A DNA stretch of 64,000 nucleotides, from positions 13,917,346 through 13,981,345 of the forward strand of contig NC_085137.1 of the NCBI RefSeq assembly GCF_035046485.1, given 5' to 3'. The stretch comes from Aedes albopictus (taxonomy: Eukaryota; Arthropoda; Insecta; Diptera; Culicidae). A program made the position numbers and the translations under genes. This document shows, piece by piece, positions 42,527 through 54,449 of this stretch. Position 1 is the first letter of the stretch; each line of letters opens with the position of its first letter. The notes below the pieces were generated by a model. It saw only the letters and a list, made by a program, of their open reading frames with translations. It had not been told where the DNA came from and did no database searches.

Positions 42527-43850
42527 TTATTTGGATCTGTAATAAAACATCTTTTTTCAATTATGAGCCAGCATTAGCTCACATGCATTGCAACACAAAT
42601 CATGTGGATTTCATCAGACTGTTTAAGAACTCTCACGAATTCCATGATTTTTAAGTATAAGATTTGCACGCGTAGTGACTCCTCGTTGTTTATTAATAGG
42701 ATAAGTCCTTGCCACTATGTCAAGCCAATAAGTGATTATAATGGAAGGGTTTCAAAGACAAACTTTCAGAAAAAAGTCATTGGACATTTAAACATAGCTA
42801 GTGATCATTTTAAGTAGTGAGTTAACGTTATCATGAGGCTGTTGAAGTTCCTAAGAACTTCTTAGAGTACCGTAAAATGGGGTAGCTTTTCGATTTTTAA
42901 GCAATATCATTGAAAATCTAAACATTTGAAACAAGCTGTAATGCATCGCGTACACTAATTACTACGAGTAGAATACTTTGCAGCACTTGATTTCCCAAAA
43001 ATATGTTTCCACCTAAGCAAGAGGTGCGGAATACATGCTTGTTGCAAGTTACCCCATCTCACAGTGGTTCCAGCCCCATATGAGGGCGGCCATAAATATG
43101 ATTTTATTGAGTTTTATGATGAAATCGCTAAAATTGATGCATATTTGCATTCCAAATGCGTTTTTGAATTGTTTTTAAAATTGGGCTCAATCAAATTTTT
43201 GGCCTTACGGAGCCGAATTTTATTATTTTGTAATTTTGGTTACCAATTGATTTGGATATACTAATATTAGTTTAGGCGGTCCACGGTAGTCAAAACTGCT
43301 CAAAAATAGTAAGAACACATAATTTAATGGATGAAGAGGGTGAAAGTTGGGAAAAAGTGTTCCGTGCAATGCAATGCGGGAGGTATTTGTTAGTTTTTGA
43401 GAAAATTGAAAGTACGACACTTAAGTGACTACCACCAATCTGGTCGCAAACGGTCACAGCTAAATTTTCCAGTAAATCATTGTTTATAGGAAAGTTTTAT
43501 AGACAAACGTCCGAAGGGGATGGAAGGGGAAACATTTTTTCCGGCTTGTTGAAAATTTTTAGCTTTTAATACTTTGCGAAAAAAGCATCTAATTCAGTCA
43601 CACTCATTCAAATAAAATGATGAAGAATGGCATCTAAATTTGTGATAAACATCCGTTTCAACTATGTAAGAGTCGAAAACAATCAACCAAATACATGTCG
43701 AAAGGATGAGACTTTTTAATAGAGTGATAAATGCATACGACTGAAATTAGAACAATTCAAATGAAATATCTACTCAAGAACATCTACTTTCATGAGCTCT
43801 GCAGAAAAATTTCGGCAAACATTTGATAAAAGTTATGATTACCCTAGTTA

Positions 43851-45680
43851 TTACCCGAGCAGAAGGGAATACCTTAACAATATCATGCAAAGAACAACCT
43901 GTGCTCTAATAGCAAAAAATATTATTATTACATTATTCTACAAAATGTTATGAGAACATCACAATATCAATTGGAGGTATTTGAGCAGAGTTTGGTATTG
44001 ATGTTGTATTTGTTGATTTAGCAGTGAAATAACTGAATAACAGGTTTTGCTATTATACCATGGAGCTATCGAACAAATATACAATTTAATAACAAAACAT
44101 GTTAAGGTACCCCGGGGCAAGTGGGACCTAAAAAAATGCTAATTTGGTTTTGTCATGCCAAAAGTTTCAGAACACAAATTCTTTAATAATTCCAATGGAC
44201 CCAAAAGACGTTGTTGGTATATTTGTACTTATTAACGTGCATTAAAACTGTTTCAAAATTTTTGCATTCCATATATTATGTATATAATGAAAAGTGTAGC
44301 AGATCTTCATTTACTGCGTTTCACGGGGCAAGTGGGACCTATTCAGAGTTTTTGTTCAAAGGGCTTAATATAAGTCGCAACAAATGAGGTAACATAAATC
44401 ATAAATCTCTTATATGAATGGCTATGTTTAGAGATTAAAATAAGAAGAGGTTTATGGTATCATGCATAAATTACGTAACACATAACAAATCGCTGGGGGG
44501 AATCGAATCCACTCTAGCAGCTCATGCAAAATAAATTGATTTTTTTTTATACAAAAAGCGCCGTAAAGTGAAGAGACAAAAGATTTCGAAACTTGATCTC
44601 TATATTATATAGTTAATGATTCTCACCAATAGTAAATCTGGTGTTTCGAGATTTTCAGTAATATCTTCTCCCTTACATAATCTTACGATCATTAAATAAT
44701 GTTTTTTATTCATGAATTTTGAAAAGACCATTTCCCTATTTTATTTTTTTATGGACGGTTCCCAAATACTCAGAAGAATGCATTATGCAGCGTTAAGTGA
44801 AAAAAATGGAAGATATTTAGAAAACAACATAAAAAATACATGCTTTTGATTTTTTTTGTTTTACCCAAGGTTTTATCATTTTTAACAAGAATTTGATCAT
44901 TTAGAGGTAATAAAATATAATTTAACAGTAGATTACTTAACGCGTCAATTGTAATTGACTTTCGTGCTAATTTCATCTTAGGTTGGACAAGGCGAGATGA
45001 ACCCATAAAATTGTCTATGTTTATTCTCATAGGTCCCACTTGCCCCAGATAGCGAAATGCACTGGGACAAGAGAGAACAGTAAACTAAAGGTAATAAATA
45101 AAAATAAAATACAGCTTTTTCGCTTGCAATCATTTGCATGAACTCCAAATACTATCCTGAAACCAAAAAAGAATTTGTAGAATAACAAATCTATTTTCAA
45201 ACGACGAATGTAGTAGAGCACGTCAATCTTACCTAGTGAATTGAAAATTACATATGAACAACAATAACGTATATGGTCTCTTTATGGTTGAAACAATAGC
45301 ATTTTTTGTATTCAAAGTATCCGTAAGTGTGATACTTATGTTTTCCATGAAGAATGTTAGTCTTTAAAATAAATAATAAAAAAAATACTAGCTATAGGTC
45401 TCACTTGCCCCCGATTCTCACTTGCCCCGGGGTACCTTATTGCTTTGTTATTCAATACCTTTTGGATGACAAATATAGCACTCCAAATTTTAGGTATTCA
45501 TTCATTAATGAAATAACATCACTTGTTATTTTCTAGGTGTTATGCATACAAAAATATGGTATTCGTTTTTGATATTTTGCCTCTTATGTCCACCTAACGA
45601 AGGGCATATCGAGGTATGATAGTATTAAAGATGAATACCTTGATATGATTTTCAGTTGCTATTCTTTTCTGCTCGGGTAA
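43851..45680. mobile_element. TIR element, TTACCCGAGCAGAA ends
   Basis: TTACCCGAGCAGAAGGGAAT at the left and its imperfect complement (TTTACCCGAGCAGAAAAGAA on the minus strand) at the right. The interior is AT-rich and is split by the element at 44106-45437. No coding frame. A related CTGCTCGGGTTACCAT motif occurs at 52.85 and 52.99 kb. Confidence 0.6.
44106..45437. mobile_element. TA-flanked element, AGGTACCCCGGGGCAAGTGG ends
   Basis: TIR AGGTACCCCGGGGCAAGTGG at the left, with its complement at the right (44106 and 45437). Internal repeats of GGGGCAAGTGGGACCTAT (44325-44342) and AGGTCCCACTTGCCCC (45031-45046) give nested inverted structure. TA flanks both ends. The terminus resembles that of the 217-bp MITE at 10305-10521. 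No transposase is coded. Confidence 0.75.
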
Positions 45681-46718
45681 AGCATTAAACTTTATGTTAC
45701 CGCAATGATATCACAGTCTCATTGAGGTCAAATTTTTGGATTAATGACCTATGGCGGAATCACTGTGCTTCTGTGGGGTAACTTGCAACACATGGCATGA
45801 AGCTAAGTTAGCTACCATTAAACTGCACTTATATTCTATGTACTACTAGATCATATTATGAGTTTAAGATGTAATGCATGAAACATACATTTAAAAAATA
45901 AACACTAATTAAAAAAACTATAATTTTTCATGAATTTTTCGGTAGTTATTACAAGCAAAAGTATATCGTTTCATAACAGGTCTCACGTCCCATAACAGGT
46001 CATGCATTTGATATACATGGATCTGATGACTCAGTACTAGTTACAAAATGTCAACAATGTTAAATGTAATTTCTTCAAAAAGGAGAATGAGTAGTCTTCA
46101 GGTAACTTTCAATTTGAAGTGGTGTTTGTTTAATTTAGCTAAAACAACATGATTTAAACACCGATTCAACTTTGTAAATATCAAAGCCGTTAGTTGGGGC
46201 ATTTTGCTGAAATAATTTTCTCCATCTAGGTTCAGAATTGATGTTGGTGATTGTTTTAGAACGTCTATAAACTATATTAAGATTTTAACAAGATGAAACA
46301 TGAATAAAATTTCAAAATATGACAGTCCTTAACAATGCTTGAAAGTCACGTGCAAAAATTTAGTCGAAATTTGGAAAGCGCGTTACGTAATTAAAAAATG
46401 GTCCATTTCGATTATCTCACTCAGAAATATCGTGAAATGAAAATAATTAATAGAAAGTTTTGTTAATTTGAACTGTTCGTTTATACATAATGTTGATAAC
46501 CGAAATAGTGGAACATACTAGTTTTCATAATTGTGAGAAAATAGTTTATATTTAACCCTCGAGCAGTCGCGTCTTTGATTACATGCAACGACGCCACGCT
46601 CACGCTATGTACCAAAAGCGTGCATTTTTCATGGTGCGTGTACTCAGTACACGACGCGACCGCTCCCGGGTTAATGTATGTCATCGTGTTGCAAGTAACC
46701 CCTTTTGACGGTGTTATA

Positions 46719-47046
46719 CATAATCGAATCTGCCAGCGTATCTTGTAATCTCTCGAAGTATTTTGATTAATTTAATTTAAAGGGTAATTTAATGGCGATT
46801 CCGGTTAGATTTTTTTAGCGTGTGTAGGTAAATTATAGTGATATTCTGGGTTCTGGGAGTGAATATCAATAAAACTTCAAGAACTATTACCACTACTATA
46901 AGAGGAAACCCAGAAGCTACACCTAGGGGAATATTCTCCGTGCAGTTGAAACCCGGTATTTTCGACTAGCGAAGTTGGATTTTTCTCCAAATCCGTGCAT
47001 TGGACCTAACTTCGGAAGTAGTGCGCTGTATAGCTACTTAGCATGT
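46719..47046. other. Unassigned sequence
   Basis: No coding or repeat motif recognised between the nested elements and the degenerate repeat block. Confidence 0.3.
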
Positions 47047-48480
47047 CGAAAACTCCGTTTTCAACTAAATTGAGAATAACATTCAAATCTGCAGAAAGAA
47101 TTCTTTAAGAAATTGTTGGGGGAATTCCTCAAGAAAGTTCTGTATGAATTCCCTAAGAAACTCATAGTCGACATCCATACTGAACTCCTGGAGTAAGTTC
47201 CATAATCAACTCTAACAGAACTTCAGTAAACTCCTGAAAGATTTCCATTAGAAACATCTGAGGGAATTTCAGAATGAACTTACGGAAGAATTGCCAAATA
47301 ATATACAGAATTCCAAAAGATGTTCCTAAAAGAATCTCGAGATTAATTGCTAATGCAATTTTTTAGGGAGTGTCCAAAGAAAATCTTTGAGAAATCCTAC
47401 AAAGAGGTTCTGGAGAACTCCAAGAATTTGGATGAATTTCCTGGGAAAATCCTGGACGGGATTTCTGAAGAAATCTCGGAAGAAAATCCTGGAGGAAACC
47501 TGGGATTTTCCAAAAAAAAAAGAGAAATTCTTCTGGGATTTCTCAGGGAACTCCTCCAGGAGTACCTTCAGAGATGACTCCAAATAAACGTTAAGAAAAA
47601 AAATCTCAAGGAGCTTCTTCTGTGATTCTTTTTGTTTAGGATTCCTTTTTTCGAGATTTCTCCAAGAGCTTTTTCTGGGATTCCTCCAGATGTTTCTTTT
47701 AAGATTCCTGCAGGTTTTTTTTTCTGAGATTGATAAGGAGTTACATCTAGGATTTTCAAATGAGTTCCTTCTCACATTTCTTTTAAATGTTCCTTCTGGC
47801 AGACCTTGAGAAGCACTTTCTGGGATTTCTCCAGAATTTCCTTCTAGAACTCAACCAAGAGTTCCTCCACGGGAAGGCATTCCTGGAGGTATCCGGGAAC
47901 TCGTGGAGAAATCCCAAAACTCCCAGGATTGTTTTTTGAGAATCTCAGATGGAATTTAGGTAGGAATCTGGGAACAAATTCCTTGAAGAATCCCGGAGTA
48001 AAATCTTGGAGAAATTCCGGAACGAATTCTTGGAAGAATCTCAGAACGAATTCCATGGAACATTCGGAAGAATCTCAGAAGAAATTCATAGAGAAATTTC
48101 AGAAGAAATCTCTGGAGAAATCGCTGAAGGAATGGCTGGAGAAATCCTGGATTGAACTTCTAAGAAATCTCAGAAGAATTCCTGGATGAATCCAAGAAAT
48201 AATAACCGGAGGTATAAAAAAAAATCTGAAGGAGTCCCAGGAAGAATTTCTGGAAGAGTCACAGAACAAATTCCTAGGAGAATCTCGGAAGGAAATTTTG
48301 AAATAATCCCGGAAATAATCCCTAAGGAATCCTGGAAGAAATTGCAGAAGAGACAGAGAAAGAAATTCCTGGAGAAATCCCAGGAATCATTTCTGGGGGA
48401 TTCCCAGAATGTATTCTTGAAGGAATCCCGGAAGGAATACCTGGAGGAATCTCAAATGGAGCTGCTGGGGGAACTCCACC
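47047..48480. repeat. Degenerate GAATTCCTGGAGAAATC-type repeat block
   Basis: Hundreds of bases of short, diverged units such as GGAAGAATCCCAGAAGGAAT and TTCCTGGAGAAATC. Orientation is plus in about 47047-47580, inverted in about 47600-47870 (TTTCTCCAAGAG type) and plus again to 48480. The Lys/Glu/Ser-rich frames at 47347-47577, 47350-47775 and 47929-48533 are by-products of the repeat and are not genes. Confidence 0.7.
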
Positions 48481-49097
48481 AGCAAGTTATAAATTACACA
48501 ACTCAACAACACATTTTGAATTTAATCACATAACAACAATTTAGACAACCGCGCAGTACGAACCGCAAACTTAGCAGGATCTCACAATACAATACAATTC
48601 CTCTGTTAGTTTTCCCAGCTCCCAAGCGAAATGCCTACCCCCGGATATCATAATCCGGGTTTAAGCTGAAAACAACCAAACAGTAATGAATTGCCACATT
48701 TACCTCACTCTACTCGAGAAAGCCAACGAAATTTTCCTAAGTCCTAATCGTCAACTACAAGGCCATGAAACGTCAAATGCTTAGAAAATTCCTTAAGAGT
48801 CCATTAGACGGGCAAATGTGTGTGTCATTGTAGCCCGACATTTATCCAAGGTTGCCATTATCCAAGATGTGTTGATCATTTGTTGGACTTGTTTGGCCAA
48901 ATATTTGACGAGACACATTAAATTCGAACAGTGAACAAACTTTACCAAAATTACGCTGTTAGCCATTTACACACTCGGGTTCAGTGGCCGCAGCATATAA
49001 TTGTTTCGAAGAGGATCAAGTTGAACATTAATGTCGATTTGTCCCAGAATAGCGGGACAATCAATGTGCCTTTGCAGAATAACTGAGATCAACCCTA
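48481..49097. other. Unassigned sequence
   Basis: AT-rich, without a recognised element or coding frame. Confidence 0.3.
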
Positions 49098-49251
49098 GGG
49101 GGTCATTCAAATATGACGTCCATCACTTAGGGGGCGAGGGGCTCTGAGAAAGTGTGGCATTCCATGTATTAGGTATTGAAAAAGCGTGACAGAGGGGGAA
49201 GTGTGGGTCTAAAATCCTGAAAAATGATGGAAGTCATATTTGACTTGTCCT
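49098..49251. mobile_element. TA-flanked palindromic MITE
   Basis: Left GGGGGTCATTCAAATATGAC, then GTCCATCA; right TGATGGAAGTCATATTTGAC is the inverted arm. TA flanks at 49096-49097 and 49252-49253. The sequence type (GGTCATTCAAATATTACGT-like) is common among mosquito MITEs. Confidence 0.65.
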
Positions 49252-49253
49252 TA

Positions 49254-50039
49254 GCTGTATCTCTTGGGTCCGATAATGGTTCCAGGTGGATCAGCTGACA
49301 ACGGTTTTCGTAACTTTGCAATTGATACGATTGGATCAAGGCAAACGCCAAAGAATATACCTCAAAACCCGTTGTTGAACAGACTCGATCCTTTCGACGC
49401 CGTTAATGTAGAACGGCGAAATGGAGTAACCAAAATTTTACCGATAAGCTTCACAATATGTTCTTCCTGGAATTTAAGAAAAAAAATAAATAAAACTTCT
49501 TGTACCCACTTTACAAACCCTTCAAATATAATTCCCTTTGAGATTCAGTGAAATCGTCTTCTGATTCGTATACTTTAACAGATATGTAAATTTTGACTTC
49601 TCTGGCTGTCTTTTCCACAAGATATCTAATATTAAGGAAGACTGCAAGTAGTAGTAGTCGAAACATATGACGAACATTTTGATTATTGATATTCAAACTG
49701 TCTTTAAAGTTTGTAAAAACAAAGAATGCTGATTGGAAAAAATATATTTGAAGTTTTTCTAACCTTGTATATAGATTCTCTTCAGATTCAGAAAGCATCA
49801 CGGAAGCTTACTTATTCAGTGCAATATAACTTAGCATGCAAAGTAAAAATTCATACTGTTTTAAACACGAGCTCCAAATAAGAAGTTAAAGATTTCATTA
49901 GAACCACAAAAGCCTAAAAGCCGACGAAAGCAAATTGATAACTTCAGAACGGATTGTCCATAATATAACACTACTGAAAGGAATGTTTGATTGGGCATTT
50001 TCAAATCATAAACTACATAGCATAAACTTGCCCACACAT
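49254..50039. other. Unassigned AT-rich sequence
   Basis: Frames of 95 and 96 codons (49264-49551 plus, 49511-49801 minus) overlap at their ends and have no motif. The first includes VERRNGVTKILPISF, unremarkable. No repeat recognised. Confidence 0.25.
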
Positions 50040-50820
50040 CGCAATCGTTTTCTGCTGAACCGACTCATTCCTCTCTGAACGACTGCGTTATCGATGGGAA
50101 GTATGTTTGGCGTAAATACATAAACATTACCCTTAAGGTAACGTGCTACGATTTTTCATCCATCAATTGCAAATTAATACAATTCCAGTCAGTGCTTCCC
50201 CTCAGTATAGTGCTGTTATGGTGTGAATGTGGTTAACTCCATTCGTTGCGGTCTTCGTTTTCCCCGGTTCCTCGGGGTGACCCGTGTTAGTATGTAGCCG
50301 CACTTCCTACCATCCCGAGTAAGTAAGTGATCCACCACCGAACTGTGCTGAGATGCTGTGCAATAAAGAAGCCTCCTCTAAATACAGAGTGCCAGAGTGT
50401 ATACTAAACAGTGGAGTGTGTAGAGAGTTAGTAGCACATCGTGGCGCACAACGAGCGGCTTTGTTCACTGATAAAGAGTTGTGTGTTGGCTGGCAGCAGC
50501 CGTAACCATCCAGCCAGCCAGCCATCATCAGGCACACGAGAAAAGATGTTAGATGTTAGATGCTTAGAACCATCCATTGCCGCCACCGCTGACGACGACG
50601 ACGACGACGATGGCGGTGGCCTTCGACCGAAGCGATGCGATGAAAGATGGAGACGCCAAGTAACTACCTACATCGGCAGGGGTTCCCAATCTGAAGGGGT
50701 ATTGTGCCAGAGTCTATCTGGTTTCCCTGATGTTCGCAAATTGGTTTCCATACTTCTTGCAACAGCTGTGAGATATAATAACACTAGTTTACAGCATTTT
50801 TGAACTCGGTAAGCTGATTA
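50040..50820. other. Repeat-poor host-like block with (GAC)n
   Basis: Mixed GC sequence with initiator-like CCAGTCAGTGCTTC (50185-50198), (CCAG)n at 50509-50524 and (GAC)n at 50592-50610. It resembles insect 5' untranslated or promoter DNA. No complete frame: those at 50307-50537 and 50441-50803 are antisense to each other. Confidence 0.3.
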
Positions 50821-52070
50821 TCATTTTTGGTGTAGAATCATGCCCTGAGTTCTAAAACGCGAAGGAAAAAAATTACAGTAGAGTGAAATTTTTTTCGACT
50901 TTCCATACAAGGTTGATGATTTGAAATCGATTTTTGTTCTATTTTTAAGCAAAGTCGCTCACTTCACACATCTCATTCTCCGTAATCAATGCTCCGATTG
51001 AGCTGATTTTTTTACTGTAACTTGCCTACATATGATATGTCAAATAAACGTTGAGAAAGAATTTTTAAATTGTTTTTATCTCATTGAAAAAATACATTTC
51101 TTCACATATTTTTGGAAATTTTCCAAAAATTTAAGAAGATCGCCCCTAAAATCCGCCAATATCTTGAATTTCATCATTCTGATGCAAAACCTGCATTCGG
51201 ATGATCGAATGGTACTATATTCACCTTTTAATTTATGGAAAAAGATTTAAAATTGATTGAACAAAACGCAAGATATTTGCATTTATTGAATTCCATATTT
51301 TCAAATGTTGTAAAACTCGATATTAAGCTAAAACTCAAAAACTGTTCTACTTAAAATTTTTTGAAGCACGGTTTCGAAATCAGCGCTAAATTGTGCTTCT
51401 AAAATTTTGGCCATTGACAGAAGTTCACGACTTTCGTTTTATTTTGTAAACTAGTGTAATATTATCATATGTTTACCTATTTTTTTCTTTGGATACTTTG
51501 CAGGATCGCAGAAATCCTTGTAAAGATCAAAATAAACTTTCAAATACATTAATTTGAATGGCACAAACATCATTTGCTATTCATAAGAGTGAACTTTCAA
51601 AACGAATGCATTTTCATCATTTATCACAATTTGCATTGAAACATGTGCTTGTGAAAAATGTCATTCAACATATGGATCATTGGCATCAACAACCAAGCGT
51701 TCCCATTGCATTGGGGTTTCAAACTTCTTGGGTACACATTATTGTTTATAACTAAATAACTTCAATCCCTTACCAACGACAAGACGAGATTTGTCGAGCA
51801 TTATATTGTGCTTTAGGTCTCGAATAAAGTGAAAGTACTTGACCAGTCACGAATAACTGCCACATAACTGCAGGATACCAAAGTCAGGTATTATCCCAAA
51901 ACAAGGTATTACAAGTTTATTCTGGCATTCAAATTAGCTCCTTTTTGTATGGTGCTACATTACTGGCAAAATATACCACAACAGATTGTTGGTGTCAAAT
52001 TGAGGACAGCTTAATACTTCAATTCCATTATTGGAAAATCATTATTTATATAGAAAAATTGTCGATTACG
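50821..52070. other. Unassigned AT-rich sequence
   Basis: No repeat or coding sequence recognised. The frame at 51558-51755 (65 codons, His-rich) has no context supporting a gene. Confidence 0.3.
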
Positions 52071-52604
52071 CAGCGCAACATTTTTTTGTCTCAAGAGCAT
52101 AGGCGAAACTACCGGAGGTGCCAGGCACCCCCTAGAATTTGAATGCGTTGCTTGTGAGATATGGGGCGATGAATGATGAACGGATGAACTAATGAATATT
52201 TGTTTGAAGTGCACCCCTGGCAAAAATCCGTAGTGTCGCCCATGCTCAAGAGCAAACTTATGCGTCTCTGACAGATTTTGGGCCGCTGAATCCGAATCCG
52301 GGCTCAGATTTGCTCCAGCACGTCACAATTTTGAGCTATACCTCAATTTATAGGGCAAAATAGGCGATTAGATGATAATTGACCAATTTATCCTTTGATT
52401 GGTTTAAAAATATTTCCATGCTTAATAACTTGTAGTAAAAAAAGCCCAAAATCGCATATTTTTCCCTATAAATTGAGGTATAGCTCAAAATTGTGACGTG
52501 CTGGAGCAAATCTGAGCCCGGATTCGGATTCAGCGGCCCAAAATCTGTCAGAGACACATAAGTTTGCTCTTGAGACAGACCAAAAGTTAATTTTTGTTAC
52601 GCTG
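52071..52604. mobile_element. Palindromic element with nested MITE
   Basis: The ends CAGCGCAACA and TGTTACGCTG are inverted. Long arms (about 130 bp each) pair from AAACTTATGCGTCTCTGACA through TGGGCCGCTGAATCCGAATC and GGGCTCAGATTTGCTCCAGC to GCTATACCTCAATTTATAGG, around a centre of about 90 bp. The left arm is interrupted at 52098-52244 by a second MITE. Non-coding; it would make a strong RNA hairpin. Confidence 0.8.
52098..52244. mobile_element. Nested 147-bp MITE with 8-bp duplication (hAT-like)
   Basis: Ends CATAGGCGAAACTACCGG and, on the minus strand, CATGGGCGACACTACGG form a TIR of about 17 bp. The direct 8-bp repeat CTCAAGAG flanks it at 52090-52097 and 52245-52252. The palindromic host arm reads through if it is removed. 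Eight-bp duplications and CA-start termini fit the hAT superfamily. Confidence 0.75.
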
Positions 52605-52737
52605 TGTTATTTTTGAGGTGTTAGAGACATAGGTATAAGTTATAGTTTTAGGTGTTTTATCTCCTAAGCAGGATTCTTCAATACCTCATTAAATTGGAGA
52701 TGAACCAGCCGCGGGCTGAAAATCTCCTTAATAAAGC

Positions 52738-52785
<48 letters not shown>

Positions 52786-52790
52786 CTCAT
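52605..52790 (+). repeat. Non-LTR retroposon-like 3' tail with (TAA)n
   Basis: AGCCGCGGGCTGAAAATCTC and CTTAATAAAGC are followed by about 17 TAA units (52738-52790). A polyadenylation-like AATAAA plus TAA repeats is typical of the 3' end of some non-LTR elements. Only the last hundred or so bases seem present. Family not identified. Confidence 0.45.
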
Positions 52791-52839
52791 TCAGGTTGTT
52801 GGTATAAAATTTTGCATCCATGAGCTTGATATTCTACCA

Positions 52840-53060
52840 CTGTTTTCTCCTGCTCGGGTTACCATAACTCGATTATGTCTATAGACGGCATCGAAAGCAG
52901 AATCCTCAACATCCTAGACGGATACCTAGAACAACCCTTAGTATGATATCTTGAAGGAAATCCTGGAGGAATCACCGATTCTCTGAATTTTCTCCTGCTC
53001 GGGTTACCATACCTCGACTCCGTCTACAGACGGTATCGAAGGTGGAATTCTGAACTTCCA
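52840..53060. repeat. 141-bp direct duplication with CTGCTCGGGTTACCAT
   Basis: TTTTCTCCTGCTCGGGTTAC, then CATAACTCGA and TAGACGGCATCGAA, starts near 52843 and recurs at 52984 with a few changes. The motif CTGCTCGGGT matches the TIR of the element at 43851-45680. Confidence 0.6.
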
Positions 53061-53760
53061 AGAGAAATTCCTACACTGATTCCTGGAACAAGCCTTAGTA
53101 GGATGTCTTGATGGAATCTGTTTTAAAATTCCTGAAAAAATCTCCGAAGGGATTCCTGAAGAAACTCCTGAAACAAATCATGGAAGATTCCTCTGAAAAT
53201 TTTCTAGATATTTCAGAAAAATTAATGGAGAAACTTCTGGAGATATCTCAGAATAACATCTGAAAGAATCGTAGGAATTCTGGTCCAAATTCTGGAAGGA
53301 ATCCCAGATGGATTTTTTTTAAAGGAATCCGATCAGAAACTCACGGAGAAATCCCAGTACAAATTCCTGCAGCAGTCCAGATGAGAAATCGTAAAGGAAT
53401 ACGTGGAAGAATTCAATAAAAAATTCCTGAAGGAAAAATCACTCTACAAATCTTTTCTGAAATTGATGTAGGAATCACAGGGCTAATTTCTGAAACAATT
53501 CCTGAAGGATTTTTACCAGAAATTGATAGAGGAATCCCTGCAGGAATTTGCACGTGAATCACAGCAGAAATCACATGAGCAAGAACCTAGAGAAGCTAGA
53601 ATTTCTAGAGAAATCATAGCATAAACCCCTGGAGGAACATCCGGAGAAACCCCCCAATTCTTGAAAATATTTCTGTGGAAACCCATGGAGAAATTCCTCA
53701 AAAAAATATCTGGAGGATTTCTAGTGAAAGATGATTTACTGAAGAAATGTTTTGAGTTAT
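53061..53760. repeat. Degenerate GGAATTCCTGAAGAA repeat block
   Basis: Same family as at 47.0-48.5 kb: AGAAATTCCTACACTGATTC, GAAGGGATTCCTGAAGAAAC and similar diverged units, mostly one orientation. Non-coding. Confidence 0.65.
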
Positions 53761-53829
53761 GCTAGCAAGTAGACACCAAAAACAAAATACAATTTCGTGA
53801 GTTTGCCAGGTTTTTCCAAGGGGAAAGTT

Positions 53830-54060
53830 TACACACTGCCGATCAAAAAATTGGGGTCACCCCCTCAAAACATGTCATTTTTTAGGCCCATATCTCCGCC
53901 AATTTGCGTCCGATTTAGAAACCCTCATTCTAAAGATAATAAGGCAAAGTAACTTTGAACATGATTTAGGTGAAACTTTTTCAAAAATAGTTGTATGTGA
54001 ACTTAATCCATGATGATTAATGATCATGTTATAATGTTGAGATATCGAAATTCTATGCAT
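53830..54060 (+). mobile_element. Truncated Tc1/mariner-like end
   Basis: CACTGCCGATCAAAAAATTG followed by GGGTCACC, right after a TACA, resembles Tc1/mariner TIR sequence. About 230 bp of AT-rich body follows and then the degenerate repeat resumes. No right end or transposase. Confidence 0.4.
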
Positions 54061-54255
54061 GATTTTTTTCTTGAAATCCTTCCGGGATTCCTCCTAGTAT
54101 TTATACGGTAATACCTCCTTTAAAATCTTTTAGTTTGTCACAGAATTGTTCCTGTTAGTTAGTCCTTGAGTTTATTCAAGGTTTTTCCCCTAGAGGTTTG
54201 TCAGAGTTCTCCAGTTTTTTTTTTTCAATTTTCAGTGTAGAGTTTTTTTTACGTA

Positions 54256-54447
54256 GGGGAACTTACGTATTTTCGGCAGTTTTGTTCTCTTCGTCATGGG
54301 GGCTTTTTTGAAACCCATTGATCTCAGATTTGGTCTCAAATCCTTCCCAACCATGCTGAGTTATATGTTCAAATTTCAGGCAATTTGGCCCACAAAAACC
54401 CCCCATGACGAAGAGAACAAATCTGCCGATAATACCCTTCGTCACCC
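54256..54447. mobile_element. TA-flanked palindromic MITE (192 bp)
   Basis: GGGGAACTTACGTATTTTCG and GCAGTTTTGTTCTCTTCGTC at the left return inverted at the right (CCATGACGAAGAGAACAAAT, CTGCCGATAATACC, CACCC). TA flanks both ends (54254-54255 and 54448-54449). It is inserted in the degenerate repeat block. Confidence 0.75.
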
Positions 54448-54449
54448 TA

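Larger units (their letters stand above)
42868..46718. mobile_element. Outer TIR element with nested insertions
   Basis: The left end TACCGTAAAATGGGGTAGCT and the inverted right end (ACACCGTCAAAAGGGGTTAC on the minus strand) match imperfectly. Sub-terminal motifs TTGCAAGTTACCCCATCTC (about 43043-43061) and GTGGGGTAACTTGCAACAC (about 45774-45792) are also inverted. Inside sits the element at 43851-45680, so the outer element alone would be about 2.0 kb. No transposase frame. Border assignment is tentative. Confidence 0.45.

Noticed and set aside
47350..48533. Lys/Glu-rich frames resembling charged repeat proteins
   Set aside because: They are translations of degenerate GAATTCCTGGAGAAATC repeats in several phases and both strands.
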